A DNA stretch of 64,000 bases. Origin: Chamaelirium japonicum (lineage: Eukaryota; Streptophyta; Magnoliopsida; Liliales; Melanthiaceae). The stretch is from positions 80,977,995 to 81,041,994 of the forward strand of contig OX393555.1 of NCBI GenBank assembly GCA_947650365.1, given 5' to 3'. Both the position numbers and the translations under genes were made by a program. The first letter of the stretch is position 1. Each line of letters begins with the position of its first letter. Shown one piece after another: positions 8,740-19,734 of this stretch. Under the pieces are notes generated by a model. That model was given only the letters and a program-made list of their open reading frames with translations, had not been told where the DNA came from and made no database searches.

Positions 8740-11700
8740 TTCATATCCGAAACACGCTAAGTTATCGGATGCCGATCCGATGACGATCGGATCGAATCCA
8801 AACCTATTTCATATCCGAAACACGCTAGCTTATGATTTTCCAACACTTGGACTCTAAATCGGTGAATCGGAATGTAAATTGGTCAAATACTCAATTAGAA
8901 CCCGCTCGCAAGTCCGAAATACGGAATAATTCTAACTTCGAATTATCGGATGCCGATCCGATGACGATCGGATCGAATCCTAACCTATTTCATATCCGAA
9001 ACACGCTAACTTATGATTTTCCAACACTTAGACTCTTAATCCGTTAATCGGAGCGTAAATTGGTCAAATACTCAATTAGAACCCGCTCGCAAGTCCGAAA
9101 TACGGAATAATTCCAACTTCGAATTATCGGATGCCGATCCGATGACGATCAGATCGAATCCAAACCTATTTCATATCCGAAACACGCTAACTTATGATTT
9201 TCCAACACTTAGACTCTAAATCGGAGAATCGGAGCGTAAATTGGTCAAATATCCAATTAGAACCCGCTCGCAAGTCCGAAATATGGAATAATTCCAACTT
9301 TGAATTACCGGATGCTGATCCGATGACGATCGGATCGAATCCAAACCTATTTCATATCCGAAACACGCTAACTTATGATTTTCCAACACTTAGACTCTAA
9401 ATCGGTGAATCGGAGCGTAAATTGGTCAAATATCTAATTAGAACCCACTCGCAAGTCCGAAATACGGAATAATTCCAACTTCGAATTACCGGATGCCGAT
9501 CCGATGACGATCCGATCGAATCCAAACCTATTTCATATCCGAAACTCGCTTACTTATGATCTTCCAACACTTAGACTCTAAATCTGTGAATCGGATCGTA
9601 AATTGGTCAAATATCCAATTAGAACCCGCTCGCAAGTCCGAAATACGGAATAATTCCAAGTTGGAATTAACGGATGCCGATCCGATGACGATCGGATCGA
9701 ATCCAAACCTATTTCATATCCGAAACAATCTAACTTATGATTTTCCAACACTTAGACTCTAAATCGGTGAAGCGGAGAGTAAATTGGTCAAATATCCAAT
9801 TAGAACCCGCTCGCAAGTCCGAAATATGGAATAATTCCAAGTTGGAATTATCGGATGCCGATCCGATGATGATCGGATCGAATCGAAACCTATTTCGTAT
9901 CCGAAACACGCTAACTTATGATTTTCCAACACTTAGACTCTAAATCGGTGAATCGGAGCGTAAATTGGTCAAATATCCAATTAGAACCCGCTCGCAAGTC
10001 CGAAATATGGAATAATTCCAACTTCGAATTACCGGATGCCGATCCGATGACGATCCGATCGAATCCAAACCTATTTCATATCCGAAACACGCTTACTTAT
10101 GATTTTCCAACACTTAGACTCTAAATCGGTGAAGCGGAACGTAAATTGGTCAAATATCCAATTAGAACCCGCTCGCAAGTCCGAAATATGGAATAATTCC
10201 AAGTTCGAATTATTGGATGCCGATCCGATGACGATCGGATCGAATCCAAACCTATTTCATATCCGAAACACGCTAACTTATGATTTTCCAATACTTAGAC
10301 TCTAAATCGGTGAATCGGAACATAAATTGGTCAAATATCCAATTAGAACCCGCTCGCAAGTCCGAAATACGGAATAATTCCAACTTCGAATTACCGGATG
10401 CCGATCCGATGACGATCGGATCGAATCCAAACCTATTTCATATCCGAAACACGCTAACTTATGATTTTCCAACACTTAGACTCTAAATCGGGGAATCGGA
10501 GCGTAAATTGGTCAAATATCCAATTAGAATTCGCTCGCAAGTCCGAAATACGGAATAATTCCAAGTTCGAATTATCGGATGCCGATCGGATCGAATCCAA
10601 ACCTATTTCATATCCGAAACACGCTAACTTATGATTTTCCAACACTTAGACTCTAAATCGGTGAATCGGAGCGTAAATTGGTCAAATATCCAATTAGAAC
10701 CCGCTCGCAAGTCCGAAATACGGAATAATTCCAACTTCGAATTACCAGATGCCGATCCGATGACGATCGGATCGAATCCAAACCTATTTCATATCCGAAA
10801 CACGCTAACTTATGATTTTCCAACACTTAGACTCTAAATCGGTGAATCGGAGCGTAAATTGGTCAAATATCAAATTAGAACCCGCTCGCAAGTCCGAAAT
10901 ACGGAATAATTCCAAGTTCGAATTATCGGATGCCGATCCGATGATGATCCGATCGAATCCAAAACTATTTCATATCCGAAACACGCTAACTTATGATTTT
11001 CCAACACTTAGACTCTAAATCGGTGAATCGGAGTGTAAATTGGTCAAATATCCAATTAGAACCCGCTCGCAAGTCCGAAATATGGAATAATTCCAACTTC
11101 GAATTACCGGATGCCGATCCGATGACGATCGGATCGAATCCAAACCTATTTCATATCCGAAACACGCTAACTTATGATTTTCCAACACTTAGACTCTAAA
11201 TCGATGAATCGGAGCGTAAATTGGTCAAATATCCAATTAGAACCCGCTCGCAAGTCCGAAATACAGAATAATTCCAACTTCAAATTATCGGATGCCGATC
11301 TGATGATGATCCGATCGAATCCAAACCTATTTCATATCCGAAACACGCTAACTTATGATTTTCCAACACTTAGACTCTAAATCGGTGAATCGGAACGTAA
11401 ATTGGTCAAATATCCAATTAGAACCCGTTCGTAAGTCCGAAATACGGAATAATTCCAAGTTCGAATTATCGGATGCCGATCCGATGATGATCCGATCGAA
11501 TCCAAACCTATTTCATATCCGAAACACGCTAACTTATGATTTTCCAACACTTAGACTCTAAATCGGTGAATCGGAGCGTAAATTGGTCAAATATCCAATT
11601 AGAACCCGCTCGCAAGTCCAAAATACGGAATAATTCCAACTTCGAATTACCGGATGCCGATCCGATGACGATCGGATCGAATCCAAACCTATTTCATATC

Positions 11701-13693
11701 CGAAACACGCTAACTTATGATTTTCCAATACTTAGACTCTAAATCGGTGAATCGGAGCGTAAATTGGTCAAATATCCAATTAGAATCCGCTCGCAAGTCC
11801 GAAATACGGAATAATTCCAAGTTCGAATTATCGGATGCCAATCGGATCGAATCCAAACCTATTTCATATCCGAAACACGCTAACTTATGATTTTCCAACA
11901 CTTAGACTCTAAATCGGTGAATCGGAGCGTAAATTGGTCAAATATCCAATTAGAATCCGCTCGCAAATCCGAAATATGGAATAATTCCAACTTCGAATTA
12001 CCGGATGCCGATCCGATGACGATCGGATCGAATCCAAACCTATTTCATATTAGAAACACGCTAACTTATGATTTTCCAACACTTAGACTCTAAATCGGTG
12101 AATCGGAGCGTAAATTGGTCAAATATCAAATTAGAACCCGCTCGCAAGTCCGAAATACGGAATAATTCCAAGTTCGAATTATTGGATGCCGATCCGATGA
12201 TGATCCGATCGAATCCAAACCTATTTCATATCCGAAACACGCTAACTTATGATTTTCCAACACTTAGACTCTAAATCGGTGAATCAGAGCGTAAATTGGT
12301 CAAATATCCAATTAGAACCCGCTCGCAAGTCCGAAATACGGAATAATTCCAACTTCGAATTACCGGATGCCGATCCGATGACGATCGGATCGAATCCAAA
12401 CCTATTTCATATCCGAAACACGCTAACTTATGATTTTCCAACACTTAGACTCTAAATCGGTGAATCGGAGCGTAAATTGGTCAAATATCCAATTAGAACC
12501 CGCTCGCAAGTCCGAAATACGGAATAATTCCAACTTCGAATTATCGGATGCCGATCTGATGACGATCCGATCGAATCCAAACCTATTTCATATCCGAAAC
12601 ACGCTAACTTATGATTTTCCAACACTTAGACTCTAAATCGGTGAATCGGAACATAAATTGGTCAAATATCCAATTAGAACCCGCTCGCAAGTCCGAAATA
12701 CGGAATAATTCCAAGTTCGAATTATCGGATGCCGATCCGATGACGATCGGATCGAATCCAAACCTATTTCATATCCGAAACACGCTAACTTATGATTTTC
12801 CAACACTTAGACTCTAAATCGGTGAATCGGAACGTAAATTGGTCAAATATCCAATTAAAACCCGCTCACAAGTCCGAAATACGGAATAATTCCAACTTCG
12901 AATTACCGGATGCTGATCCGATGACGATCGGATCGAATCCAAACCTATTTCATATCCGAAACACGCTAACTTATGATTTTCCAACACTTAGACTCTAAAT
13001 CGGTGAATCGGAGCGTAAATTGGTCAAATATCCAATTAGAATCCGCTCGCAAGTCCGAAATACGGAATAATTCCAAGTTCGAATTATCGGATGCCGATCG
13101 GATCGAATCCAAACCTATTTCATATCCGAAACACGCTAACTTATGATTTTCCAACACTTAGACTCTAAATCGGTGAATCGGAGCATAAATTGGTGAAATA
13201 TCCAATTAGAACCCGCTCGCAAGTCCGAAATACGGAATAATTCCAACTTCGAATTACCGGATGCCGATCCGATGACGATCGGATCGAATCCAAACCTATT
13301 TCATATCCGAAACACACTAACTTATGATTTTCCAACACTTAGACTCTAAATCGGTGAATCGGAGCGTAAATTGGTCAAATATCAAATTAGAACCCGTTCG
13401 CAAGTCCGAAATACGGAATAATTCCAAGTTCGAATTATCGGATGCCGATCCGATGATGATCCGATCGAATCCAAACCTATTTCATATCCGAAACACGCTA
13501 ACTTATGATTTTCCAACACTTAGACTCTAAATCGGTGAATCGGAGCGTAAATTGGTCAAATATCCAATTAGAACCCGCTCGCAAGTCCGAAATACGGAAT
13601 AATTCCAACTTCGAATTATCGGATGCCGATCCGTTCGAATCCAAACCTATTTCAAAATCGAAACACGCTAACTTATCATTTTTTAACGCTTAG
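8740..13693 (+). repeat. 181-bp satellite, long array with a 7-monomer higher-order repeat
   Basis: Twenty-seven monomers start at 8832, 9013, 9194 and so on, every 181 bp, with a partial one before. Three monomers (10461, 11717, 12973) are 170 bp long, having lost 11 bp. They are exactly 1,256 bp apart (6 x 181 + 170). Other private variants recur at the same spacing, for instance the one reading SNIK at 10812, 12068 and 13324, and the DADLM variant at 11174 and 12430. So two complete and one partial higher-order unit run from 10461 to the end. Each monomer holds a hairpin, CGATCCGAT-GACG-ATCGGATCG. The last monomer loses part of its end and stops at a GCTTAGACTCA boundary shared with copy B. 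All 68-codon frames here result from 181 not being divisible by three. Confidence 0.95.
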
Positions 13694-13744
13694 ACTCAGT
13701 TATAGATATAAACCATTTTTTTAACAAATACATGTTAATTGCAG
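13694..13744 (+). other. Unique spacer ending in a candidate splice acceptor
   Basis: The bases between the array and the GC-rich duplication end in TTAATTGCAG, a good splice acceptor. The same sequence sits at the equivalent site in copy B (about 19685-19734). Confidence 0.4.
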
Positions 13745-13875
13745 GAGCAGGGCGGCGTCAGGAGATCGATGAGAGCACCAGCGTTGGTGGTGGGCGGGCG
13801 TGGTTAAGATAGGGCGGCGTCAGGGGATCGATGAGAGCACCGGCGTTGGTGGCGGGCGGGGGTGGTTGAGATAGG
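13745..13875 (+). repeat. Tandem duplication of about 62 bp, GC-rich; possible terminal exon
   Basis: Two adjacent copies of a unit beginning GGGCGGCGTCAGG and containing ATCGATGAGAGCACC and GTTGGTGG. The first follows a candidate acceptor and could be the last exon or 3' untranslated part of the Transposase_24 transcript. Open frames through it are short (20 codons or so). Copy B has the same two copies at about 19550-19680. Confidence 0.7.
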
Positions 13876-14144
13876 ACATGTATCATCTCTCAGTTCTGGA
13901 TTGTGTAAATATTATTTTGTAATATATGGTTATTTTTTGTTCTTGTCTATAATTGTCGGCCGGGAACTGTGGTAATATTTGATAATTTGCTGTAATTTTT
14001 TATCAATTTAGGTAATATTTTAAAATTTGCGGTAATATTTAATAAATTATGGTAATATTTGATAAATTGTGGTAATATATTGTGGTATTGAATCACAGGA
14101 ATTAAATAACATTATTTAGGTAAATTTATTAAAAAAAAAACATA
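13876..14144. repeat. AT-rich tract with GGTAATATTT repeats
   Basis: After a likely transcript end region (TTGTGTAAATATTATTTTG) come five or six imperfect copies of GGTAATATTTGATAAATTGT-like units, then a poly-A run. This is the inner part of the CACTA right end and is conserved in copy B (about 19310-19520). No coding sequence. Confidence 0.65.
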
Positions 14145-14694
14145 CTTATTACCGACAAAAATTAATTATTCCGTCGGTAATAATATTTTTATTTTTTTAA
14201 ATTATTAATAATGTGCCGACGGCATATAATATCCGTCGGTAATATATATATTATTACCGACGGGTAATATATATATACGTCGGTAATATATATAGTATTA
14301 CCGACGGTTATATAAATTTTGTCGGTAATATATATATTATTACCGACGGGTAATATATATATGTGTCGGTAATATATATAGTATTACCGACAATATAGAC
14401 TATACCCGTCGGTAAAATGGTTATATATTACCGACGGATTATTATGTTTCGTCGGTAATACTATATTATATTAGTTTTTAATTGATTAAATATTACCGAC
14501 GGCTTTAATATTACCGTCGGTAGTAATTATTATTACCGACGGTAATATTTGGTCCGTCGTATTGTTTTCCCCGACGCCTTCTTTCCCGACAGCCAGCGAC
14601 GGAAATATCTTCCGTCGCTATATAACATTACCGACGGAATTTTAATATTACCGACGGCTATTGTTCGTCGGTAATAACTGTTTTTTTTGTAGTG
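14145..14694. repeat. CACTA right subterminal repeats and terminal inverted repeat (copy A)
   Basis: More than twenty copies of TTACCGACGG and its complement CCGTCGGTAA lie in both orientations; in CACTA elements such motifs bind the element's own protein. A perfect palindrome AGCGACGGAA-ATATC-TTCCGTCGCT sits near 14590-14614. The terminus reads CTGTTTTTTTTGTAGTG and ends at 14694. The next three bases, GTA, may be one copy of a 3-bp target duplication, but the matching left flank is not visible. Confidence 0.9.
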
Positions 14695-16214
14695 GTACCC
14701 CACCCTAAAGGGGTCGTATATTATTTATTGGGTAAGCTTACTTAGGGCCTAAACAATCTATAAGAAACCCTAATCCATGGGAAAAGAGAGAAAAGAATAG
14801 AGAGATTTAATTATATTATTGAGAAGTAGAGTTTTAGAATTTAGATTCCTTCTTACTTTATAGCTATACCTGTCGTGAATGGACTGGAGCTGGATTTCTT
14901 CTCTCTTTGTTTATCTCTCTGTTGTCTTCTCTCTTCTTCGATTTTCTCACACGGGTATCGATATGAAGTAAGAAGGAATCTAAATTCCAAAACTCCACAG
15001 AATAGAGAGAAGAGAACGGAGAGATAAATGAAGAGAGAAGAGAGAAGAAGTCCTGCTCCAGTCCATTGGTCACGGGTATAGGTGTGAAGTAAGAAGGAAT
15101 CTAAATTCCAAAACTCCACTTCTCAATTTTTATACGACCCCTTTAGGGTGGGGCATGTTTGACGGCTCTTTCTTTCTCTAACTTCTGTCTTTGTTGCTCT
15201 CTCCGTTTTCTTGTAACTGGTCGACTGGGCTCCATATATTCGTGCTGATAATGTGTTGTGAGATGGGAGAAAGAGAGAGCAGTCAAACATGCCCCACCCT
15301 AAAGGGGTCGTATATTATTTATTGGGTAAACTTACTTAGGGCCTAAGTAATCTATAAAAAACCCTAATCAATGGGAGAAGAGAGAAGAGAACAGGAAGAT
15401 TTAATTATATTATTAAGAAGTGGAGTTTTGGAATTAAGATTCATTCTTACTTCACATCTATACCTGTGGCCAATGGACTGGAGCAGGACTTCTTCTCTCT
15501 TCTCTATTCGTTTATCTCTTCATTCTCTTCTCTCTTCTTCTTTCTCTTCTGTCTTTGTTTCTCTCTCTATTTTCTTGTGACTCAGCTGGGCTAGACATAG
15601 TCATGCTAATAACGTGTTGTGAGATGGGAGAAAGAGAGAGCCGTCAAACTTGCCCCACTATTAAGGGGTAGTATAAATTTTGAGAAGTAGAGTTTTGGAA
15701 TTTAGATTCCCTCTTACTTCACACCTATACCCATGGCCAATGGACTGGAACTGGACTTCGAAGTGAGAAAAGAGAAGAAGTCCTGCTCCAGTCCATTAGC
15801 CACGGGTATAGGTGTGAAGTAAAAAGGAATCTAAATTCCAAAACTCTAAAGAAGAGAGATTAGAAGAGATAAAAGAACGGAAAGATAAATGAAGATACTA
15901 TTGAGAAGTGGAGTTTTGGAATTTAGATTCCTTCTTACTTCACACCTATACCCGTGGCGAATGGACTTGAGAAGAACTTCTTCTCTCTTCTCTCTCAATA
16001 TTTATTTAATTAGTTTATTTTATATTATTAATATTAAAAAAATAATTAAATAACTAGATAATTAAATAATTAAATAAATTAATTATTTTACTAAAAACCT
16101 AATTATTAAATTATTTAAATTATTAAATAATTTAAACAAATATAGAAGAGAGAAGAAGCCCTGCTCCAGTCCATTCTCGACGGGTATAGGTATGAAGTAA
16201 GAAGAAATATAAAT

Positions 16215-16380
16215 TCCAAAACTCCACTTCTCAATAGTATCATCTCGTTATTTTGATTATCATAGTAAATTCTCTTCTCTCTTCGTTTTAATTAAATGAT
16301 TAATTTAATTAAAAAATATATAGTAACATTACTATGATAATCATAATAACTTTAAGATGATACTATTGAGAAGTGGAGTT
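16215..16380. repeat. AT-rich foldback block
   Basis: The left arm (CTCCACTTCTCAATAGTATC onwards, through GATTATCATAGTAA) is mirrored by the right arm (TTACTATGATAATCATAATA through GATACTATTGAGAAGTGGAG). Arms of about 50 bp flank a short CT-rich and AT-rich centre. The flanking LTR-like units are in opposite orientations on the two sides. Confidence 0.75.
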
Positions 16381-18174
16381 TTAGAATTTAGATTCCTTCT
16401 TACTTCACACCTATACCCGTACGTGGCCATTGGACTCAAGCAGGACTTCTTCTCTCTTTTCTCTTTGTTTATCTCTCCATTCTCTTATATCTTCTCTCTT
16501 CTTCTCTCTCTTCTGTCTTCGTTTCCCTTTCCGTTTTCTTGTGACTGGTTGGATGGGCTCGACATATTCATGTTGATAACATGTTATGAGATGGGAGAAA
16601 TAGAGCCATCAAACGTGCCTACCGTAAAGGGGTCATATATTATTTATAGGGTATGCTTACTTAGGGCCTCAGGAATTTATGGAAAACCCTAATCCATGGG
16701 AGAAGAGAGAAGAGAACGGAGAGATTTAATTATATTATTGAGAAGTGAAGTTTTAGAATTTAGATTTCTTCTTACTTTACACCTATACCCGTGGCCAATG
16801 GACTAGAGCAGGACTTCTTCTCTCTTCTATCATCGTTTATCTATCTGTTCTCTTCTCTCTTCTTCTCTCTCTTCTGTCCTCGTTTCTTTCTCTATTTTTT
16901 TGCGACTGGTCGGCTGGGCTCGACATGTTCATGCTAGTAACGTGTTGTGAGATGAGAGAAGAATAGAGAAAAGAACAGAGAGATAAACGAAGAGAGAAGA
17001 GATAAGAAGTCCTGCTCCTGTCCATTCACCATGGGTATAGGTGTAAAGTAAAAAGGAATCTAAATTCCAAAACTCCGCTTCTTAATATTTATACAACCCC
17101 TTTAGGGAGAAGCATATTTGATAGCTCTCTCTTTCTCTCATATCACAACACATTATCAGCACGTATATGTTGATCCCAGCCGACCAATCACAAGAAAACG
17201 GATAAAGAAACGAAAACAGAAGGGAGAGAACAAGAGAGAAGAGAACGGAGAGATAAACAAAGAGAGAAGAGAGAAGAAGTCATGCCCGAGTCCATTGGCC
17301 ATGGGTACAGGTAAGAAGTAAGAAGGAATCTAAATTCAAAAACTCTATTTCTAAATAATATAATTAAATCTCTTTGTTCTCTTCTCTTTTCTCCTATGGA
17401 TTAGGGTTTCCTATAGATTTCTTAGACCCTAAGTAAGCTTACCCTATAAATAATATACGACTCCTTTAGGGTGGGTCACATTTGACGGCCCTCTATTTCT
17501 CCCATCTCATAACATATTATTAGCACGAACATGTCGAGACCATATGACCAGCCTCAAGAAAACAGAGGGAGAAATAAAGACAAAAGAGAGAGAAAAAGAG
17601 AGAAGAGAATGGAGAGATAAACAAAGAGAGAAAAGAGAAGAAGTCCTGCTCAATTCCATTAGCCACGGGTATAGGTGTGAGGTAAGAAAGAATCTAAATT
17701 CAAAAACTCCACTTCTATCTTCGATTCTCTCTCTATTTTCTTGTGACTGGTCGGTTGGCCTCGATATGTTCGTGCTGATAACGTATTATAAAATGGGAGA
17801 AATAGAGAGTTACCAAATGTGCCCCACCCAAAAGGAGTCGTATATTATTTATAGGGTAAGCTTACTTAGGGCCTAACCAACCTATGAAAAACCCTAATCT
17901 ATGGGAGAAAATAGAAGAGAACGAAGAGATTTAATTATATTATTTAGAAATGGAGTTTTGGAATTTAGATTTCTTTTTACTTCACCCCTATACCCGTGGC
18001 CAATGGACTGTAGCAGGACTTCTTCTCTCTTCGTTTATCTCTCCGTTCTTTTCTCTCTTCTTCTATCTCTTCTATCTTCGTTTCTCTCTCCGTTTTCTTG
18101 CGACTGGTCGGCTGGGCTCAAATGTTCGTGCTGATAACGTGTTATGAGATGGGAGAAAGAGAGAGCCATCAAAA

Positions 18175-18490
18175 CTCTACTTCTCAATAGTATTATCTCA
18201 ATGTTATTATGATTATCATGGTAATGTTACAATAATTTTTTAATTAAATAAATTATTTATTAAATAATTTAATAATTAAGTTTTTGGTAAAATAATTAAT
18301 TTATTTAATTATTTAATTATCTAGTTATTTAATTAAAATTTATTGTTTTATGTATTTATTATTATTATATTATTTAATAATTAAATTAGGTAACTATTTA
18401 ATTATTTAAATTATTAAATAGAGAAATAATGATTTTAAAAAATTAAATAAATTATAAAATATTTAATTATAAAATATTACAACTTTTAAT
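18175..18490. repeat. AT-rich block, partial copy of the foldback family
   Basis: Begins with the same CTCTACTTCTCAATAGTATT end and GATTATCATGGTAA block as the foldback element, then runs through TTAATTATTTAATTA repeats. The opposite arm is missing. It joins ACAACTTTTAATAGATC before the next LTR-like piece. Confidence 0.6.
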
Positions 18491-18813
18491 AGATCATTCG
18501 ATCGGATGGCTGTCCACCGTCGGATCTCTCCTGTAGATTAGGGTTTTCCATAGATTGCTTAGGCCCTATGTAATTTTACCCTATAAATAATATACGACCC
18601 ATTTAGAGTGGGGCACGAACATATCGATCTCAGTAGACTTATTCATTGGCCACGGGTATAGGTATAAAGTAAAATAATTAAATTAAAATAACTAATTACT
18701 TATTTAATAACTAATTAGGGCTGACCAGTCATTCGATCGGATGACTATCCATCATCGAATCTCTCCCATGGATTAGGGTTTCCCATATATTGCTTAATAC
18801 CTAAGTAAGCTTA

Positions 18814-19300
18814 AGCTACAAAAAAAACAGTTATTACCGACGGACAATATCCGTTGGTAATATTAAAATTTCGTCGGTAATATTTTATAGCGGCGGAAGA
18901 TATTTCCGTCGCTGGCTGTCGGGAAAAAAGGTGTCGGGGAAAACATTACGACGGACCAAATATTACCGTCGGTAATAATAATTAATACCGACGGTAATAT
19001 TAAAGCCGTCGGTCATATTTAATCAATTAAAAATTAATATAATATATTATTGCCGACGAAACTTAATAGTCCGTCGGTAATATATAAGCATTGTACCGAC
19101 GGTTATGGTATGTCCCGTCGGTAATACTGTATATATTACCAACGGATATATATGTCCCGTCGGTAATAATATATATATATTACCGACGGGTATTATATAC
19201 CGTCGGCAAATTATTTATAATTTAAAAAAAAATGAAAATATTATTACCGACGGAACAATTAATTTCCGTCGGTAATAAGTATGTTTTTTTTTTTTAATAA
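18814..19300. repeat. CACTA 3' terminal and subterminal repeats (copy B)
   Basis: CTACAAAAAAAACAGTTATT leads into many TTACCGACGG and CCGTCGGTAA motifs in both orientations, ending in a poly-T run near 19287-19298. The palindrome GGCGGAAGATATTTCCGTCG (18892-18911) corresponds to the one in copy A, with one change (GGCGG for GACGG). Confidence 0.85.
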
Positions 19301-19545
19301 ATTTACCTAAATAATGTTATTTAATTCCTGTGATTTACAACAATACCACAATATATTACCACAATTTATCAAATATTACCACAATTTATAAAATATTACC
19401 GCAAATTTTAAAATATGACCTAAATTGATAACAAGTTACAGCAAATTATCAAATATTGCCACAGTACCCGACAATTATAGACAAGAACAAAAAATAACCA
19501 CATATTACAAAATAATATTTACACAATCCAAAACTAAGAGATGAT
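19301..19545. other. AT-rich tract, counterpart of 13876-14144
   Basis: Copies of CAAATATTACCACAATTTAT-like units, then CAAGAACAAAAAATAACC. It is colinear with copy A and has no coding sequence. Confidence 0.6.
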
Positions 19546-19690
19546 ACATGCCCTATCTCAACCACCCCCACCCGCCACCAATGCTGGTGCTCTCATCGAT
19601 CCCCTGACGCCGCCCTATCTCAACCACCACCCACCCGCCACCAACGCTGGTGCTCTCATCGATCCTCTGACGCCGCCCTGCTCCTGCAAT
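19546..19690 (-). repeat. Tandem duplication of about 62 bp (copy B)
   Basis: Two copies of the GC-rich unit with GGTGCTCTCATCGATCC and TGACGCCGCCCT, reverse complement of the copy A pair. CTGCAATTAA at its right edge is the conserved splice-acceptor-like boundary. Confidence 0.7.
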
Positions 19691-19734
19691 TAACATGTAT
19701 TTGTTAAAAAAATGGTTTATACCTATAACTGAGT

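Larger units (their letters stand above)
1702..14694 (+). mobile_element. CACTA (En/Spm) element, copy A, lacking a recognisable 5' end
   Basis: The element is defined by a TNP2-like transposase, DUF4216 and DUF4218 domains, a Transposase_24 gene, CCGTCGGTAA subterminal repeats and a right end reading CTGTTTTTTTTGTAGTG at 14678-14694. That is the reverse complement of a CACTACAAAAA terminus. It is colinear with the inverted copy B further right, but has an extra satellite array between its two genes. Homology to copy B starts abruptly near 1702, inside the first transposase domain, so the 5' terminal repeat, promoter region and first coding segment are missing or lie outside this window. It cannot be autonomous as seen. 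Confidence 0.85.
14695..18813. repeat. Mixed-orientation array of LTR-like units (left segment)
   Basis: Roughly eight units of a 250-600-bp repeat appear in both orientations. Read one way, a unit has CCCTATAAATAATATACGAC (TATA-like), GGGGCACGTTTGACGG, CCATCTCACAACA, then CGTTATCAGCACGAACATG, then long GA-rich sequence and GGTATAGGTGTGAAGTAAG. This is the layout of an LTR with promoter, a CA end and a primer-binding-like site, but no coding sequence remains. Open frames in it are pyrimidine-tract artefacts. AT-rich blocks at about 16000-16145, 16215-16380 and 18175-18490 interrupt it. Confidence 0.7.

Noticed and set aside
8832-13693. Series of about 68-codon open frames, one per monomer, with nearly identical proteins (MIFQHLDSKSVN...)
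   Set aside because: They follow the 181-bp satellite exactly. Because 181 leaves a remainder of one when divided by three, each monomer opens a new frame that runs 26 bases into the next. Variation among them does not look coding, and both strands have frames. The same holds for 5244-6349 and 19735-24009.
8832-13693. CRISPR-like regular repeats
   Set aside because: The repeats are head-to-tail with no unique spacers and are much longer than CRISPR repeats; this is a satellite in plant DNA.
17140-17180. tRNA gene remnant around TTATCAGCACG
   Set aside because: Only an anticodon-arm-like stretch is present, with no acceptor stem, D arm or T arm. A primer-binding-like motif explains it better.
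14853-18147. Open frames such as MEFWNLDSFLLHTYTRGQWT and relatives, also throughout 44300-62700
   Set aside because: These come from CT-rich or GA-rich repeat units, differ only by drift, occur in several frames and orientations, and have no domain.
18812-18820. Perfect CACTACAA terminus and clean 3-bp target duplication for copy B
   Set aside because: The end reads AGCTACAA and the other terminus GTAGTCGC, so the canonical ends are mutated. The flanking GCTTA overlap is suggestive but the exact duplication cannot be fixed.
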